Assembly: GCF_007954265.1 (NCBI RefSeq)
Contig: NZ_VOLS01000005.1
Coordinates: 45,241 to 109,240 of the forward strand
Direction of reading: 5' to 3'
DNA: 64,000 bases
From: Colwellia sp. C1TZA3
Lineage (GTDB): Bacteria; Pseudomonadota; Gammaproteobacteria; Enterobacterales; Alteromonadaceae
Within the stretch, counting starts at the first letter, position 1; each line of letters opens with the position of its first letter. A program made the translations under genes and the position numbers. Under the pieces are notes generated by a model. It did no database searches and had not been told where the DNA came from. It saw nothing but the letters and a program-made list of their open reading frames with translations. Of this stretch, positions 31,678 to 44,645 are shown in pieces.

Positions 31678-33318
31678 TTATATTGTTTTTTCTTTAGCTT
31701 TGGCCTTTTTGATGCCCGAGAATATTATCTTCATTTGTACAATTGAAATAATATTACTCACTAACCAGTAAAGTACTAAGCCTGATGGGAACCAGAAAAA
31801 GAATACGGTGAACATGACTGGCATGTACTGCATTATTTTTTGTTGCATCGGATCTTGTACGGTCATTGGCTGCATTTTTTGCATAATGAACATACTGATA
31901 CCCATTAATACCGGTAAAATGTAGAACGGGTCTTGTGCCGACAGATCTTGTATCCACAACATAAAGGGTGCATGACGTAATTCAACACTTTCCAAAAATA
32001 CCCAATATAGTGCAAGAAAAATAGGCATTTGGACGATTAAGGGTAAACAGCCACCAGCAGGATTTACTTTTTCTTTACGATAAAGCTCCATCATGGCTTG
32101 TGACATTTTTTGTTTATCGTCACCTAAACGCTCTTTCAGCTGCGCCATTTTAGGTTGTAGTGCCCGCATTTTAGCCATTGAGGTATATTGCGCTTTGGTT
32201 AATGGATACATACCACCTTTAACGATAAGAGTAATGATAATTATCGCTACACCCCAGTTAGTGACAATAGATTGGATTTTAATAAGCAACCAGAATAATG
32301 GTTGGCTGATCATGAATAAAAAGCCGTAATCTATGGTTAGATCAAGATTATCTTCAATACTTTCCAGTACATCCTGATCTTTTGGACCAACATAAAAAGT
32401 CGCTGATGTTGTCGCTGTGCTATTTGGTTCAATCGTTATTGCTGGAGCTTTAAAGCCAATTACTGCGTCTTGGTTAGTAGAGTATCTAGTATATAACTGA
32501 TTGTCTGAGGTTTTTTCTGGCACCCAAGATGAAACAAAATAGTGTTGTAACATAGCAACCCAACCACCTTGAGTAGAAACACTCAGGTTCGCTTCAGCGA
32601 TATCATCAAAGTCATATTTTTCATATACATCTTCAGTGGTCGAATAGGCAGCGCCGATATAAGTAGGAATTAAACCGCTTGAACTATCAATTAAGGTAGT
32701 TTGTTTTAGTTGCGCATACATTTGTATGCTGGCAGGGCTCTTAGCGTTATTAGCAATGATATATTCAACATCAATGGCATAACTGTCGTAATTGAGTGTA
32801 AAACGCTTGGTAACAGACAAACCGTCGTTATCAAGATAATTTAAATCAATCACTAGTGGCTCACCAGGATTTGCTTGATATGATGTTGCCGATGTTTGAT
32901 AAATCGGTCGACCAGGAATAACACGGTCTAAACCTTGTGCACCAGTTAAACCACTTTGCGCAACATAGCGGTCACGGTCGTTGCGCAATATAGTAAAGGG
33001 TATGCCATTACCTTGTTCTGTATCGAACTTAAGTAATTTTGCTTCTACAATGTCGCCGCCGTTAGTATCAATTTTTAGTGATAAAACATCATTTTTTACT
33101 GAAATTAGTGTAGCACTAACTACTTTTGTTTCATTGCTGATAGACGTTGCTGTAGCGGATGACTCAGGAACAAATTCGCCATCACTATTATTTGGCGTTG
33201 TTTGTTGAGTTACTGCTGGTTGCTCAAGAATTGGAGCTTTGTCTGTTTGCCATTGGTTAAATAGCAAATAGGTAACAACCATAAGCGCAATAAAAAGAAA
33301 ACTGCGTTGGGATTCCAT
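31678..33318 (-). CDS. yidC: Membrane protein insertase YidC (Oxa1/Alb3 family)
   Basis: The 546-aa inner-membrane insertase works alone or with SecYEG. An N-terminal membrane anchor (SFLFIALMVVTYLLF) precedes the large periplasmic domain (to about 340). The conserved five-helix core includes GGMYPLTKAQYTSMAKMR and NPAGGCLPLIVQMPIFLALY. It lies 6 nt after yidD and is followed by a strong terminator. Confidence 0.98.
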   Translation of the reverse strand: MESQRSFLFIALMVVTYLLFNQWQTDKAPILEQPAVTQQTTPNNSDGEFVPESSATATSISNETKVVSATLISVKNDVLSLKIDTNGGDIVEAKLLKFDTEQGNGIPFTILRNDRDRYVAQSGLTGAQGLDRVIPGRPIYQTSATSYQANPGEPLVIDLNYLDNDGLSVTKRFTLNYDSYAIDVEYIIANNAKSPASIQMYAQLKQTTLIDSSSGLIPTYIGAAYSTTEDVYEKYDFDDIAEANLSVSTQGGWVAMLQHYFVSSWVPEKTSDNQLYTRYSTNQDAVIGFKAPAITIEPNSTATTSATFYVGPKDQDVLESIEDNLDLTIDYGFLFMISQPLFWLLIKIQSIVTNWGVAIIIITLIVKGGMYPLTKAQYTSMAKMRALQPKMAQLKERLGDDKQKMSQAMMELYRKEKVNPAGGCLPLIVQMPIFLALYWVFLESVELRHAPFMLWIQDLSAQDPFYILPVLMGISMFIMQKMQPMTVQDPMQQKIMQYMPVMFTVFFFWFPSGLVLYWLVSNIISIVQMKIIFSGIKKAKAKEKTI

Positions 33319-33324
33319 AATGTC

Positions 33325-33573
33325 TTATTTCTCTTTTTTTGATAGTGGCACGGGATCATGTCCTCCCGCATTGAGTGGGTGGCATCTTAGTATACGTTTG
33401 CCTGCTAACCAACAACCTTTTATCACACCAAAGCGATTAATTGCTTCTATCGCGTAAAAAGAGCATGTTGGGTTAAATCTACAATGGGGTCCAAGCAATG
33501 GGCTAAGCCAGTACTGATAAGCTTTTACTAGTGTAATAGCTACTTTTTGTGGCGTTGAATTATTTTGCGCCAT
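33325..33573 (-). CDS. yidD: Membrane protein insertion efficiency factor YidD
   Basis: The 82-aa small amphipathic protein carries the family signature [20 protein letters not shown] followed by YAIEAI and GGHDPVP. It assists YidC-dependent insertion. Its start overlaps the end of rnpA by 34 bp in another frame, and yidC follows after 6 nt, so translation of the three genes is probably coupled. Confidence 0.95.
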   Translation of the reverse strand: MAQNNSTPQKVAITLVKAYQYWLSPLLGPHCRFNPTCSFYAIEAINRFGVIKGCWLAGKRILRCHPLNAGGHDPVPLSKKEK

Positions 33574-33896
33574 ATTTTTTCCAATTGCTGATTAATTTCT
33601 TTATTTTCGAGCTTGTCAGTGCCAGATTTTACCATAACTACTATATCGACAAAGGGGAGGTTATGTTGATTTAAACGGAAGCTTTCGCGAACTTGTCGTT
33701 TGATACGATTTCGTTGAACAGCTAATTTAACCCGTTTTTTAGCAATGGCTAGACCAAGACGGTTATTATTATCAGAATTTGGGGTGACGAGTATGGTGAT
33801 GTGGCTAGAGCCAAAACGAAGAGGTTTTGCAAACACAGCTTGAAATTGACCGGGAGTCAACAAGCGTGACTCCCGATTAAATTCATAAGTAACCAT
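33540..33896 (-). CDS. rnpA: Ribonuclease P protein component
   Basis: The 118-aa protein cofactor of RNase P matures tRNA 5' ends. The RNR motif region is [15 protein letters not shown] (near 79-93), and [10 protein letters not shown] is the usual N-terminus. It lies 41 nt after rpmH in the universal rpmH-rnpA pair, and its end overlaps yidD. Confidence 0.96.
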   Translation of the reverse strand: MVTYEFNRESRLLTPGQFQAVFAKPLRFGSSHITILVTPNSDNNNRLGLAIAKKRVKLAVQRNRIKRQVRESFRLNQHNLPFVDIVVMVKSGTDKLENKEINQQLEKIWRKIIQRHKK

Positions 33897-33937
33897 AGCG
33901 GTTACTGTTCCTTTAACTTAAGTTTCAAGTTAAAAGA

Positions 33938-34072
33938 TTAAGCACTAAGGCTTTTGCGGCCTTTTGCACGACGACGTGCAATGACAGCACGGCCGTTTTT
34001 CGTAGCCATACGAGCGCGGAAGCCATGGTTGCGCTTACGTTTTAATACACTAGGTTGAAATGTTCTTTTCAT
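33938..34072 (-). CDS. rpmH: 50S ribosomal protein L34
   Basis: The 44-aa protein starts [20 protein letters not shown] and ends [11 protein letters not shown], matching L34 throughout. It is very basic, as expected for an rRNA-binding protein. It is the first gene of the rpmH-rnpA-yidD-yidC operon and is divergent from dnaA. Confidence 0.97.
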   Translation of the reverse strand: MKRTFQPSVLKRKRNHGFRARMATKNGRAVIARRRAKGRKSLSA

Positions 34073-34546
34073 TACGCTAATCCGTCTGTTGTTGTTGCCC
34101 TGGCAAAACAGCCTTCATGAGCACACTGGGTCTAAAAATGAAGCGAAATTCTATATAGAGAACGAAACTTTGTCAATGATTATTCACTAGCTATTTTTAA
34201 ATGATCGTCTGCGGATCGTCTGGATCAGAAATATATCCACAGTTTTATCACAATAGTACCTTTTTACTGGCAGTAACTCGGTAATTTTTAGTCATAATTA
34301 AATCGTATATTGAAAGTTTTTTAGCACTATTTTATTATTAAGAGTAAGCAAGAGGCCTAATTTAATTGAGTTTAATAAAAATAACTGAAAATAAAAGCCA
34401 TTTATTGAAAAGTCAATATTGATGTTGTGGATAACTATAGAGATAATAGGCGGATTATAAAAATTAATTTTTTTACTCTCCAGTGTTTTTAGCGTTTATT
34501 TTTAGCGGTTATTAAACACAGGGAGCATAGTACTTATCAGGAGTCG
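34073..34546. promoter_or_regulatory. rpmH/dnaA divergent promoter region with a DnaA box
   Basis: The 474-bp AT-rich region drives rpmH to the left and dnaA to the right. A perfect DnaA box in minus orientation (TGTGGATAA, 34436-34444) lies about 105 bp before dnaA. A near-consensus site (ATATCCACA, 34233-34241) and a TTTTATCACA sequence lie nearer rpmH. DnaA boxes here fit autoregulation of dnaA; a second origin function is less likely than at 26676-27086 because only one box is perfect. No other gene was seen. Confidence 0.7.
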
Positions 34547-34549
34547 TTG

Positions 34550-35911
34550 TTGGATCATACACTTTGGCAAAAATGTTTGTCTGTTCTTCAAGAAGAATTA
34601 CCCGCACAACAGTTTAGTATGTGGATACGTCCGCTACAATGCGTGATCACAGATAATATTATGACGTTATATGCGCCAAATAGATTTGTTTTGGACTGGG
34701 TTAGAGACAAATATGTCAATCGCATTAATGAACTTGTGGGGATGCAAGACACGGCAAACCCACCACTATTGCGTTTTGATGTTGGTAGTATCCCAGCACA
34801 AAAGACTAATGTTCAAAATAGTATTAACCAATTGCAACCCAATATTAGAACACCAAATCGAGACACTCCACCGCCAGAAAGTAATTTACCAAAAACAACC
34901 AACATCAGAGTTAAATATACTTTTGATAATTTTGTTGAAGGTAAATCAAACCAATTAGCCCGTGCGGCGGCATCACAAGTGGCCGATAATCCAGGGGCGG
35001 CTTACAATCCTTTATTTATTTATGGTGGCACTGGCTTAGGTAAAACACACTTATTGCATGCGGTTGGTAATGGTATTTTACTTAACAAACCTAATGCAAA
35101 AATTGCTTACATGCATTCAGAGCGGTTTGTGCAAGATATGGTGCGAGCGTTACAAAATAACGCTATGGAAAAATTTAAACAATATTATCGTTCAGTTGAT
35201 GCCTTGCTCATTGACGATATTCAATTTTTTGCCGGTAAAGATAGGACCCAAGAAGAATTTTTTCATACTTTTAATGCCTTACTTGAAGGTAATCAACAAA
35301 TAATTTTGACCAGTGATCGTTATCCCAAAGAAGTAGATGTTGAAGATCGTTTAAAATCACGTTTTGGTTGGGGTTTAACCATCGCCATTGAACCACCAGA
35401 ACTAGAAACTCGTGTAGCAATATTAAAACGCAAAGCACAAGAAAGTCATATAAATTTAGCCGACGAAGTTGCGTTCTTTATTGCTAAACGCTTACGCTCT
35501 AATGTTCGTGAATTAGAAGGTGCCTTGAATAGGGTAATAGCAAACGCTAATTTTACTGGTCGAGCTATCACGATTGATTTTGTCAGAGAAGCCCTACGTG
35601 ATTTATTAGCTTTACAAGACAAGTTGGTTACCATTGATAATATCCAGCGCACAGTGGCAGAATATTATAAAATTAAGGTTGCAGATTTACTGTCTAAACG
35701 AAGAAATCGTTCAGTAGCTAGACCTCGTCAAATTGCAATGGCACTATCTAAAGAGTTAACAAATCATAGTTTACCTGAAATTGGTGATGCCTTCGGTGGT
35801 CGTGACCACACAACCGTATTACACGCTTGTCGTAAGGTAAAATCTTTACGTGAAGAATCTCACGATATTAAAGAAGATTATTCAAATTTAATAAGAACAT
35901 TGTCATCATAA
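34550..35911 (+). CDS. dnaA: Chromosomal replication initiator protein DnaA
   Basis: The AAA+ initiator, about 453 aa. Domain I starts [16 protein letters not shown]. Walker A is [13 protein letters not shown] (near 163-175) and Walker B is LLIDDIQF. Domain IV carries [15 protein letters not shown], which reads the DnaA box. The start is not ATG: two TTG codons lie in frame at 34547 and 34550. The AGGAG site (34539-34543) is 3 nt from the first and 6 nt from the second, so the second is preferred. dnaN follows after 28 nt. Confidence 0.97.
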   Translation: MDHTLWQKCLSVLQEELPAQQFSMWIRPLQCVITDNIMTLYAPNRFVLDWVRDKYVNRINELVGMQDTANPPLLRFDVGSIPAQKTNVQNSINQLQPNIRTPNRDTPPPESNLPKTTNIRVKYTFDNFVEGKSNQLARAAASQVADNPGAAYNPLFIYGGTGLGKTHLLHAVGNGILLNKPNAKIAYMHSERFVQDMVRALQNNAMEKFKQYYRSVDALLIDDIQFFAGKDRTQEEFFHTFNALLEGNQQIILTSDRYPKEVDVEDRLKSRFGWGLTIAIEPPELETRVAILKRKAQESHINLADEVAFFIAKRLRSNVRELEGALNRVIANANFTGRAITIDFVREALRDLLALQDKLVTIDNIQRTVAEYYKIKVADLLSKRRNRSVARPRQIAMALSKELTNHSLPEIGDAFGGRDHTTVLHACRKVKSLREESHDIKEDYSNLIRTLSS

Positions 35912-35939
35912 TAATAAGTAAGTTAAAAGTGAGTCAGAA

Positions 35940-37043
35940 ATGAAATTTTCATTGAGTAGAGAATTGCTGCTGAAACCTTTGCTATTGGTTTCTGGTGCTG
36001 TAGAGCGAAAAAGTACATTGCCTATTTTAGGTAATATACTTTTTGATGTAAGTAGGCAGTCACTTACCTTGACAGCTACTGATTTAGAGCTGGAAATGGT
36101 GGCTTATGCAACAGTAGATAATCATGCAGAAGATGGCAAGGTTACCATTCCTGCGCGTAAGTTACTTGATATTTGTAAAAGCCTGCCCGATGATTCTATG
36201 CTGACCTTTGAATTTGATAACGATGTTATAAAAATTAGTACCGGCCGTAGTAAGTATTCACTTTCAACGTTACCGGCCAGTGATTTTCCTAATATTGAAC
36301 AATGGCAAGGTGACGTAGAATTTAGTTTGTTAAAGTCTGAATTATTACGCTTAATTGAAAGTACTCATTTTTCTATGGCGAACCAAGACGTTCGTTATTA
36401 TCTCAACGGCATGTCGATTGAAACAGAAGGTCACGAAATACGTTCTGTTGCTACCGACGGACATCGTTTAGCTATTTGTAAAATTTCTAATCAAGCGCTT
36501 GAACTGCCTGCTCGACAGGTGATTGTACCGCGCAAAGGTATTTTAGAGATTATTCGTTTGTTAGATCCAGTTGACGAAGGCGTGCAGGTCTTTTTAGGTT
36601 CTAATCACATTAGAATCATTGATAGCGAATTTTCATTTACCAGTAAACTGGTTGACGGTCGCTTTCCTGACTATCGCCGTGTATTGCCACGTAACGGTGA
36701 TAAAATTCTTAACGCCAATAAAGATGTACTTAGGCAAGTATTGTCGCGTGCTTCTATTTTATCTAACGAGAAGTTCAAAGGTGTTCGACTTAACTTTGGT
36801 CGCACAGAGTTAAAGATAACGGCCAACAACCCTGAGCAAGAACAAGCTGAAGAAGTGATTGAAATTGACTTTCCTTATGAGGAAGTTGAAATTGGTTTTA
36901 ATGTTAGCTATGTTTTAGATGTACTCAACGCTATTAAAGAAACTGAGGTTAAATTTACACTAGCTGATGCCAACAGTAGTGTGGTTATTGAAGGTGGAGA
37001 ATCCGGAGAAGCCTTGTATGTTGTTATGCCCATGCGTTTGTAA
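35940..37043 (+). CDS. dnaN: DNA polymerase III subunit beta (sliding clamp)
   Basis: The 367-aa clamp has the usual three-fold repeated fold and ends in the canonical VVMPMRL. The N-terminus MKFSLSRELLLKPL and VSGAVERKSTLPILGN match the family (E. coli 366 aa). It is the second gene of dnaA-dnaN-recF-gyrB. recF follows after 15 nt. Confidence 0.98.
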   Translation: MKFSLSRELLLKPLLLVSGAVERKSTLPILGNILFDVSRQSLTLTATDLELEMVAYATVDNHAEDGKVTIPARKLLDICKSLPDDSMLTFEFDNDVIKISTGRSKYSLSTLPASDFPNIEQWQGDVEFSLLKSELLRLIESTHFSMANQDVRYYLNGMSIETEGHEIRSVATDGHRLAICKISNQALELPARQVIVPRKGILEIIRLLDPVDEGVQVFLGSNHIRIIDSEFSFTSKLVDGRFPDYRRVLPRNGDKILNANKDVLRQVLSRASILSNEKFKGVRLNFGRTELKITANNPEQEQAEEVIEIDFPYEEVEIGFNVSYVLDVLNAIKETEVKFTLADANSSVVIEGGESGEALYVVMPMRL

Positions 37044-37058
37044 CCACGACCTATTATA

Positions 37059-40611
<3,553 letters not shown>

Positions 40612-40633
40612 CCTTTAAACTTTTAGAGATAAG

Positions 40634-40662
40634 AATGCCCGATCATCAAATCGGGCATTTTT
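40634..40662 (+). terminator. Terminator of gyrB
   Basis: AATGCCCGA (40634-40642) pairs with TCGGGCATT (40651-40659), and T residues follow. It lies 23 nt after the gyrB stop. Confidence 0.9.
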
Positions 40663-40710
40663 GTTTCTAACCAGGTATTTTAAAGTAATTAAATGCCAAA
40701 CATCTAGTTA

Positions 40711-40785
40711 TACCCTTAATTGATTGTCTGTTGGTTTTTAATGATTGAAATGAAAAACCCGATCAGTTAATTAATTAAATTGCTA
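40711..40785 (+). mobile_element. 75-bp internal-deletion derivative of element B
   Basis: It starts TACCC after TTA (40708-40710) and ends TGCTA before TAA (40786-40788). The left 45 bp and right 30 bp resemble the two ends of B (TTTTTAATG and CAGTTAATTAATTAAATTG), while the middle is missing. The flanks are not identical, so the copy has decayed. It lies between gyrB and glyQ. Confidence 0.6.
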
Positions 40786-40864
40786 TAAGGACACTAGGCT
40801 AATAAAGCGACAAACGGTATAATTAGTTTTATTTAACCCCATACAATTATAGATTCGGAATGTT

Positions 40865-41785
40865 ATGAGTACGTTTAATATAAAGACCTTTCAAGGACTA
40901 ATATTGCAGATGCAAGATTATTGGTCACGCCAAGGCTGTGTAATAGTCCAGCCATTAGATTTAGAAGTAGGGGCAGGCACATTTCACCCGATGACATTTT
41001 TACGTTCTATTGGTCCTGAGCCAATGAGTAGTGCTTATGTGCAACCGTGCCGACGTCCAACTGATGGTCGTTACGGTGAAAATCCCAATCGCCTACAACA
41101 CTATTATCAATTTCAAGTCATGCTAAAGCCTTCTCCAGATAATATTCAAGAGCTTTATCTTGATTCATTAAAAGAAATGGGTATTGATCCGCTTGTGCAT
41201 GATATTCGCTTTGTAGAAGATAATTGGGAATCACCAACCTTGGGCGCGTGGGGTTTAGGTTGGGAAATTTGGTTAAACGGCATGGAAGTTTCACAGTTTA
41301 CTTATTTTCAACAAGTTGGCGGTTTAGAATGTGCACCTGTTACCGGTGAAATAACCTATGGTTTAGAACGCTTAGCGATGTATATTCAAAACGTAGATAG
41401 CATTTATGATCTGGTTTGGACTGATGGCCCAATGGGTAAAATACTTTATGGTGATGTCTTTCATCAAAACGAAGTTGAACAATCAACTTATAATTTTGAA
41501 TATGCCGACGTTGATGCTTTATTTAAAACTTTTGATCAGTGCGAAAAAGATAGTGAAAAACTTATCGAAGCAGGTTTAGCTCTACCGGCTTACGAGCAAG
41601 TGATGAAAGCTTCTCATGCTTTTAACTTACTTGATGCTCGACATGCCATATCGGTAACAGAACGCCAACGTTACATATTAAGAGTAAGAGCTTTATCAAA
41701 AGCCGTTGCACAAGCCTATTACGCGAAACGTGAAGAACTTGGCTTTCCACTTTGTAAAAAAAATTCAGCTAAGGGACAGTCATAA
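40865..41785 (+). CDS. glyQ: Glycine--tRNA ligase subunit alpha
   Basis: The 306-aa catalytic subunit of the alpha2beta2 bacterial glycyl-tRNA synthetase. [36 protein letters not shown] and the class II motif region [12 protein letters not shown] are all present. The stop TAA shares its final A with the glyS ATG, so translation is coupled. Confidence 0.98.
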   Translation: MSTFNIKTFQGLILQMQDYWSRQGCVIVQPLDLEVGAGTFHPMTFLRSIGPEPMSSAYVQPCRRPTDGRYGENPNRLQHYYQFQVMLKPSPDNIQELYLDSLKEMGIDPLVHDIRFVEDNWESPTLGAWGLGWEIWLNGMEVSQFTYFQQVGGLECAPVTGEITYGLERLAMYIQNVDSIYDLVWTDGPMGKILYGDVFHQNEVEQSTYNFEYADVDALFKTFDQCEKDSEKLIEAGLALPAYEQVMKASHAFNLLDARHAISVTERQRYILRVRALSKAVAQAYYAKREELGFPLCKKNSAKGQS

Positions 41786-43851
41786 TGACAACAGAAACAC
41801 TACTGATTGAACTCGGTACTGAAGAGTTACCACCAAAATCGTTGAGAACTTTAGCGACAACGTTTTTTGAACAAATTAAATTACAACTAGATGATGCAAA
41901 ACTTAGCTACTCAGATATTTACTGGTATGCAACGCCAAGACGTTTAGCGGTAAAAGTTGATAACTTAATCGCCAATCAAGCCGACAAAGCCATTGAAAAA
42001 CGTGGTCCTGCCGTTGGCGTAGCATTTGACACTGAAGGCAAGCCAAGTAAAGCTGCCGAAGGTTGGGCGCGCTCAAATGGCATCACTGTTGCCCAAGCAG
42101 AGCGTTTGATAACAGATAAAGGTGAATGGTTACTTTATAAAACTATCGAACAAGGTAAGCATGTTGAACAACTCATACCTGACATGGTTAATATCGCTAT
42201 TGCAAAGTTACCGGTACCAAAACCCATGCGTTGGGGGTCGGGTAGAACACAGTTTATTCGACCTGTGCATACGCTAACATTAATGTACGGTGCAAGTGTT
42301 ATTGCCGGTGAGTCGTTAAATATTAGCTCGAACAACGTAGTGACCGGTCATCGATTTCATCATCACGGCTTAGTTGCGTTAGCACATGCTAATGATTATG
42401 AAAGCGCGTTAAAAGCCGCGCATGTTGTTGTTGACTACCAAGCACGTAAAGAAACTATCCAGCAGCAAATTAATGCTGCGGCAATAGAAATTGGCGGTTT
42501 CGTTTTACCAGATGATGACTTGCTAGAAGAAGTTACCTCACTAGTTGAATGGCCAGTGGTGTTAACCGGTAGCTTTGATAAAGAATTTTTGAATGTACCT
42601 GCTGAACCATTAATTTATTCGATGAAAGATCATCAAAAATATTTTCCCGTCACCGATAGCGAAGGTAAGTTGTTGAATAAATTTATCTTTGTGTCAAATA
42701 TTGATAGTAAAGATCCGAGTCAGGTTATTAAAGGTAATGAAAAAGTTATTCGCCCACGTTTGGCTGATGCCGAGTTTTTCTTTAAAACTGATAAAAAGCA
42801 ATCACTTGACTCAAGGTTGCAAAGTTTAGAGTCGATATTGTTTCAAAAGCAGTTAGGTACAGTGAAAGCTAAGTCTGAACGCATTGCTAGTTTAAGTGAA
42901 TTTGTTGCTAATAAAATTGGCGATGATACGGCTATGGCGTACCGTGCTGGTTTATTAAGTAAAACCGATTTAATGACAGATATGGTGCTTGAATTTCCAC
43001 AAGTTCAAGGCACTATGGGTAAATACTATGCTCAGCATGATGGCGAGCCAGCCGCAGTGGCACAAGCTTTAGAAGATCAATATCGCCCGCGTTTTGCTGG
43101 TGACGCATTACCTGAGCAGACTATAGGTTGTGCGGTTGCTATTGCCGACAAAGTAGATACCTTAGTGGGCATCTTTGGCATTAACCAAGCACCTAAAGGT
43201 GATAAAGACCCGTTTGCTTTGCGCCGTGCGGCCATTGGTTTGATCAGAATCATCATTGAGAAAAACCTTGATTTAGATATTGCTGATTTATTGGTAAAAA
43301 GTGTTGCGCTATATCAAGACAAATTAATCAATCAAGACGTGACTCAACAGGTGCTTGAATTTGTTTTTGGTCGTTACCGTGCTTATTATCAAGATCAAAA
43401 TATTAGTGTTGATGTCATACAAGCTGTTCTAGCCAACGCTCCATCTTCACCATTAGATTTTGATAAGCGCATTCATGCGGCAACGTATTTTAAAACCTTA
43501 GCAGCAGCGGTGACGTTAGCAGCAGCTAACAAGCGTGTGGGTAATATTTTAGTTAAATTTAAAGGTGAGCTTTTTAACGCTTTTAAACCTGATTTAGCGA
43601 CAGAAGCGGCTGAAACAGAGTTGGCCTTAGCTTTTTCAGTGGTTAAGACTAAAATAGCACCAGCAATGGCGACAAAAAATTATCAAAGCGCATTAACCGA
43701 ATTAGCGGCGTTAAAGCAGCCGATTGATAACTTTTTTGATCATGTCATGGTTATGGCTGATGATGAAGAAGTTAAAACTAATCGTCTGACCTTATTAAAC
43801 GAAATTCGCAATAGTTTCCTCGCTATAGCTGACATCTCTTTATTGCAGTAA
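41785..43851 (+). CDS. glyS: Glycine--tRNA ligase subunit beta
   Basis: The 688-aa beta subunit recognises tRNA-Gly. LLIELGTEELPPKSL is the family N-terminus, and MRWGSGRTQFIRPVH and the HD-like region follow. E. coli GlyS is 689 aa. It starts within the glyQ stop codon and is followed by a terminator. Confidence 0.98.
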   Translation: MTTETLLIELGTEELPPKSLRTLATTFFEQIKLQLDDAKLSYSDIYWYATPRRLAVKVDNLIANQADKAIEKRGPAVGVAFDTEGKPSKAAEGWARSNGITVAQAERLITDKGEWLLYKTIEQGKHVEQLIPDMVNIAIAKLPVPKPMRWGSGRTQFIRPVHTLTLMYGASVIAGESLNISSNNVVTGHRFHHHGLVALAHANDYESALKAAHVVVDYQARKETIQQQINAAAIEIGGFVLPDDDLLEEVTSLVEWPVVLTGSFDKEFLNVPAEPLIYSMKDHQKYFPVTDSEGKLLNKFIFVSNIDSKDPSQVIKGNEKVIRPRLADAEFFFKTDKKQSLDSRLQSLESILFQKQLGTVKAKSERIASLSEFVANKIGDDTAMAYRAGLLSKTDLMTDMVLEFPQVQGTMGKYYAQHDGEPAAVAQALEDQYRPRFAGDALPEQTIGCAVAIADKVDTLVGIFGINQAPKGDKDPFALRRAAIGLIRIIIEKNLDLDIADLLVKSVALYQDKLINQDVTQQVLEFVFGRYRAYYQDQNISVDVIQAVLANAPSSPLDFDKRIHAATYFKTLAAAVTLAAANKRVGNILVKFKGELFNAFKPDLATEAAETELALAFSVVKTKIAPAMATKNYQSALTELAALKQPIDNFFDHVMVMADDEEVKTNRLTLLNEIRNSFLAIADISLLQ

Positions 43852-43881
43852 TACTTGCGGTAGTGGCGAATTAAAAACCAA

Positions 43882-43908
43882 AAGGAATGCTAAGGCATTC
43901 CTTTTTTT
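43882..43908 (+). terminator. Terminator of glyQS
   Basis: AAGGAATGC (43882-43890) pairs with GCATTCCTT (43895-43903), loop TAAG, followed by T residues. It lies 30 nt beyond the glyS stop. The remaining sequence to 44181 holds no recognised gene. Confidence 0.9.
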
Positions 43909-44181
43909 ATCACCATTAAAAGTCATCTAAACTAGCAAAGTGATATCGATCAGCAACTATAATAAATGTTTTAAGCCTTATTAAATGTAGACTTGAATAC
44001 CACAATAACACTTAGCTTTTTCTACTTTTTAGTTTAGCAGAATACGGTTGTTGTTTGCTAAAGTAAGCGCTCACTTATTCTTATAGACTTTACTAATTTA
44101 AATTAACACTGCTAACGGTGCAAAATTTTGCAGTATTCGAAATTGTTATTCTGGCTTGATATACTTTTTTAGCATAGCTAA

Positions 44182-44338
44182 TACCAGTTCCATTAAGTTT
44201 GTGATCTTGTTGTGTGCAGGAAAAATAATTCAAGGTAAGGCGCTCGATTGAGCAATAGCTGGCTATTGGGAGTGAGAGCAACACAGCCTTGAGCTATTTT
44301 AACTAGTACAAGTGAGCAATAACTTAATGGGATTGGTA
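44182..44338 (-). mobile_element. 157-bp MITE, family A, copy 4
   Basis: Same orientation as copy 3, exactly 157 bp, TACC to GGTA, flanked by TAA on both sides (44179-44181 and 44339-44341). The right TAA is also the left flank of B copy 3, so the two elements abut. Confidence 0.9.
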
Positions 44339-44341
44339 TAA

Positions 44342-44501
44342 TACCAAGTTGATTAATTACCTGCTCATTTTTAATGGTTAAAATGAATAACTACAGCGTT
44401 ATAAAATTTATAAGGTGAATAACTACTTATTAAATTTTATGCCTTGTATTTATCCCTTTTTCCTCATGAAAAAGTAGATCACTTAATTAATCAAATTGGT
44501 A
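44342..44501 (+). mobile_element. 160-bp MITE, family B, copy 3
   Basis: Exactly 160 bp, TACC to GGTA, flanked by TAA on both sides (44339-44341 and 44502-44504). It abuts A copy 4. Together they fill the glyS-M28 peptidase gap, whose remaining 140 bp should hold the peptidase promoter. Confidence 0.9.
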
Positions 44502-44645
44502 TAACTCACATAAATTAATCATCTAATAGTAATTTTTAAAGTGAGCTGAATTGAATTATTAATAAGGTAGATGGACTCGCCAAGCTTCTCAATTGTGATA
44601 ATCTTTTAACAAAGTAATAATCACAATTAATATTAGGTCGTCGTT

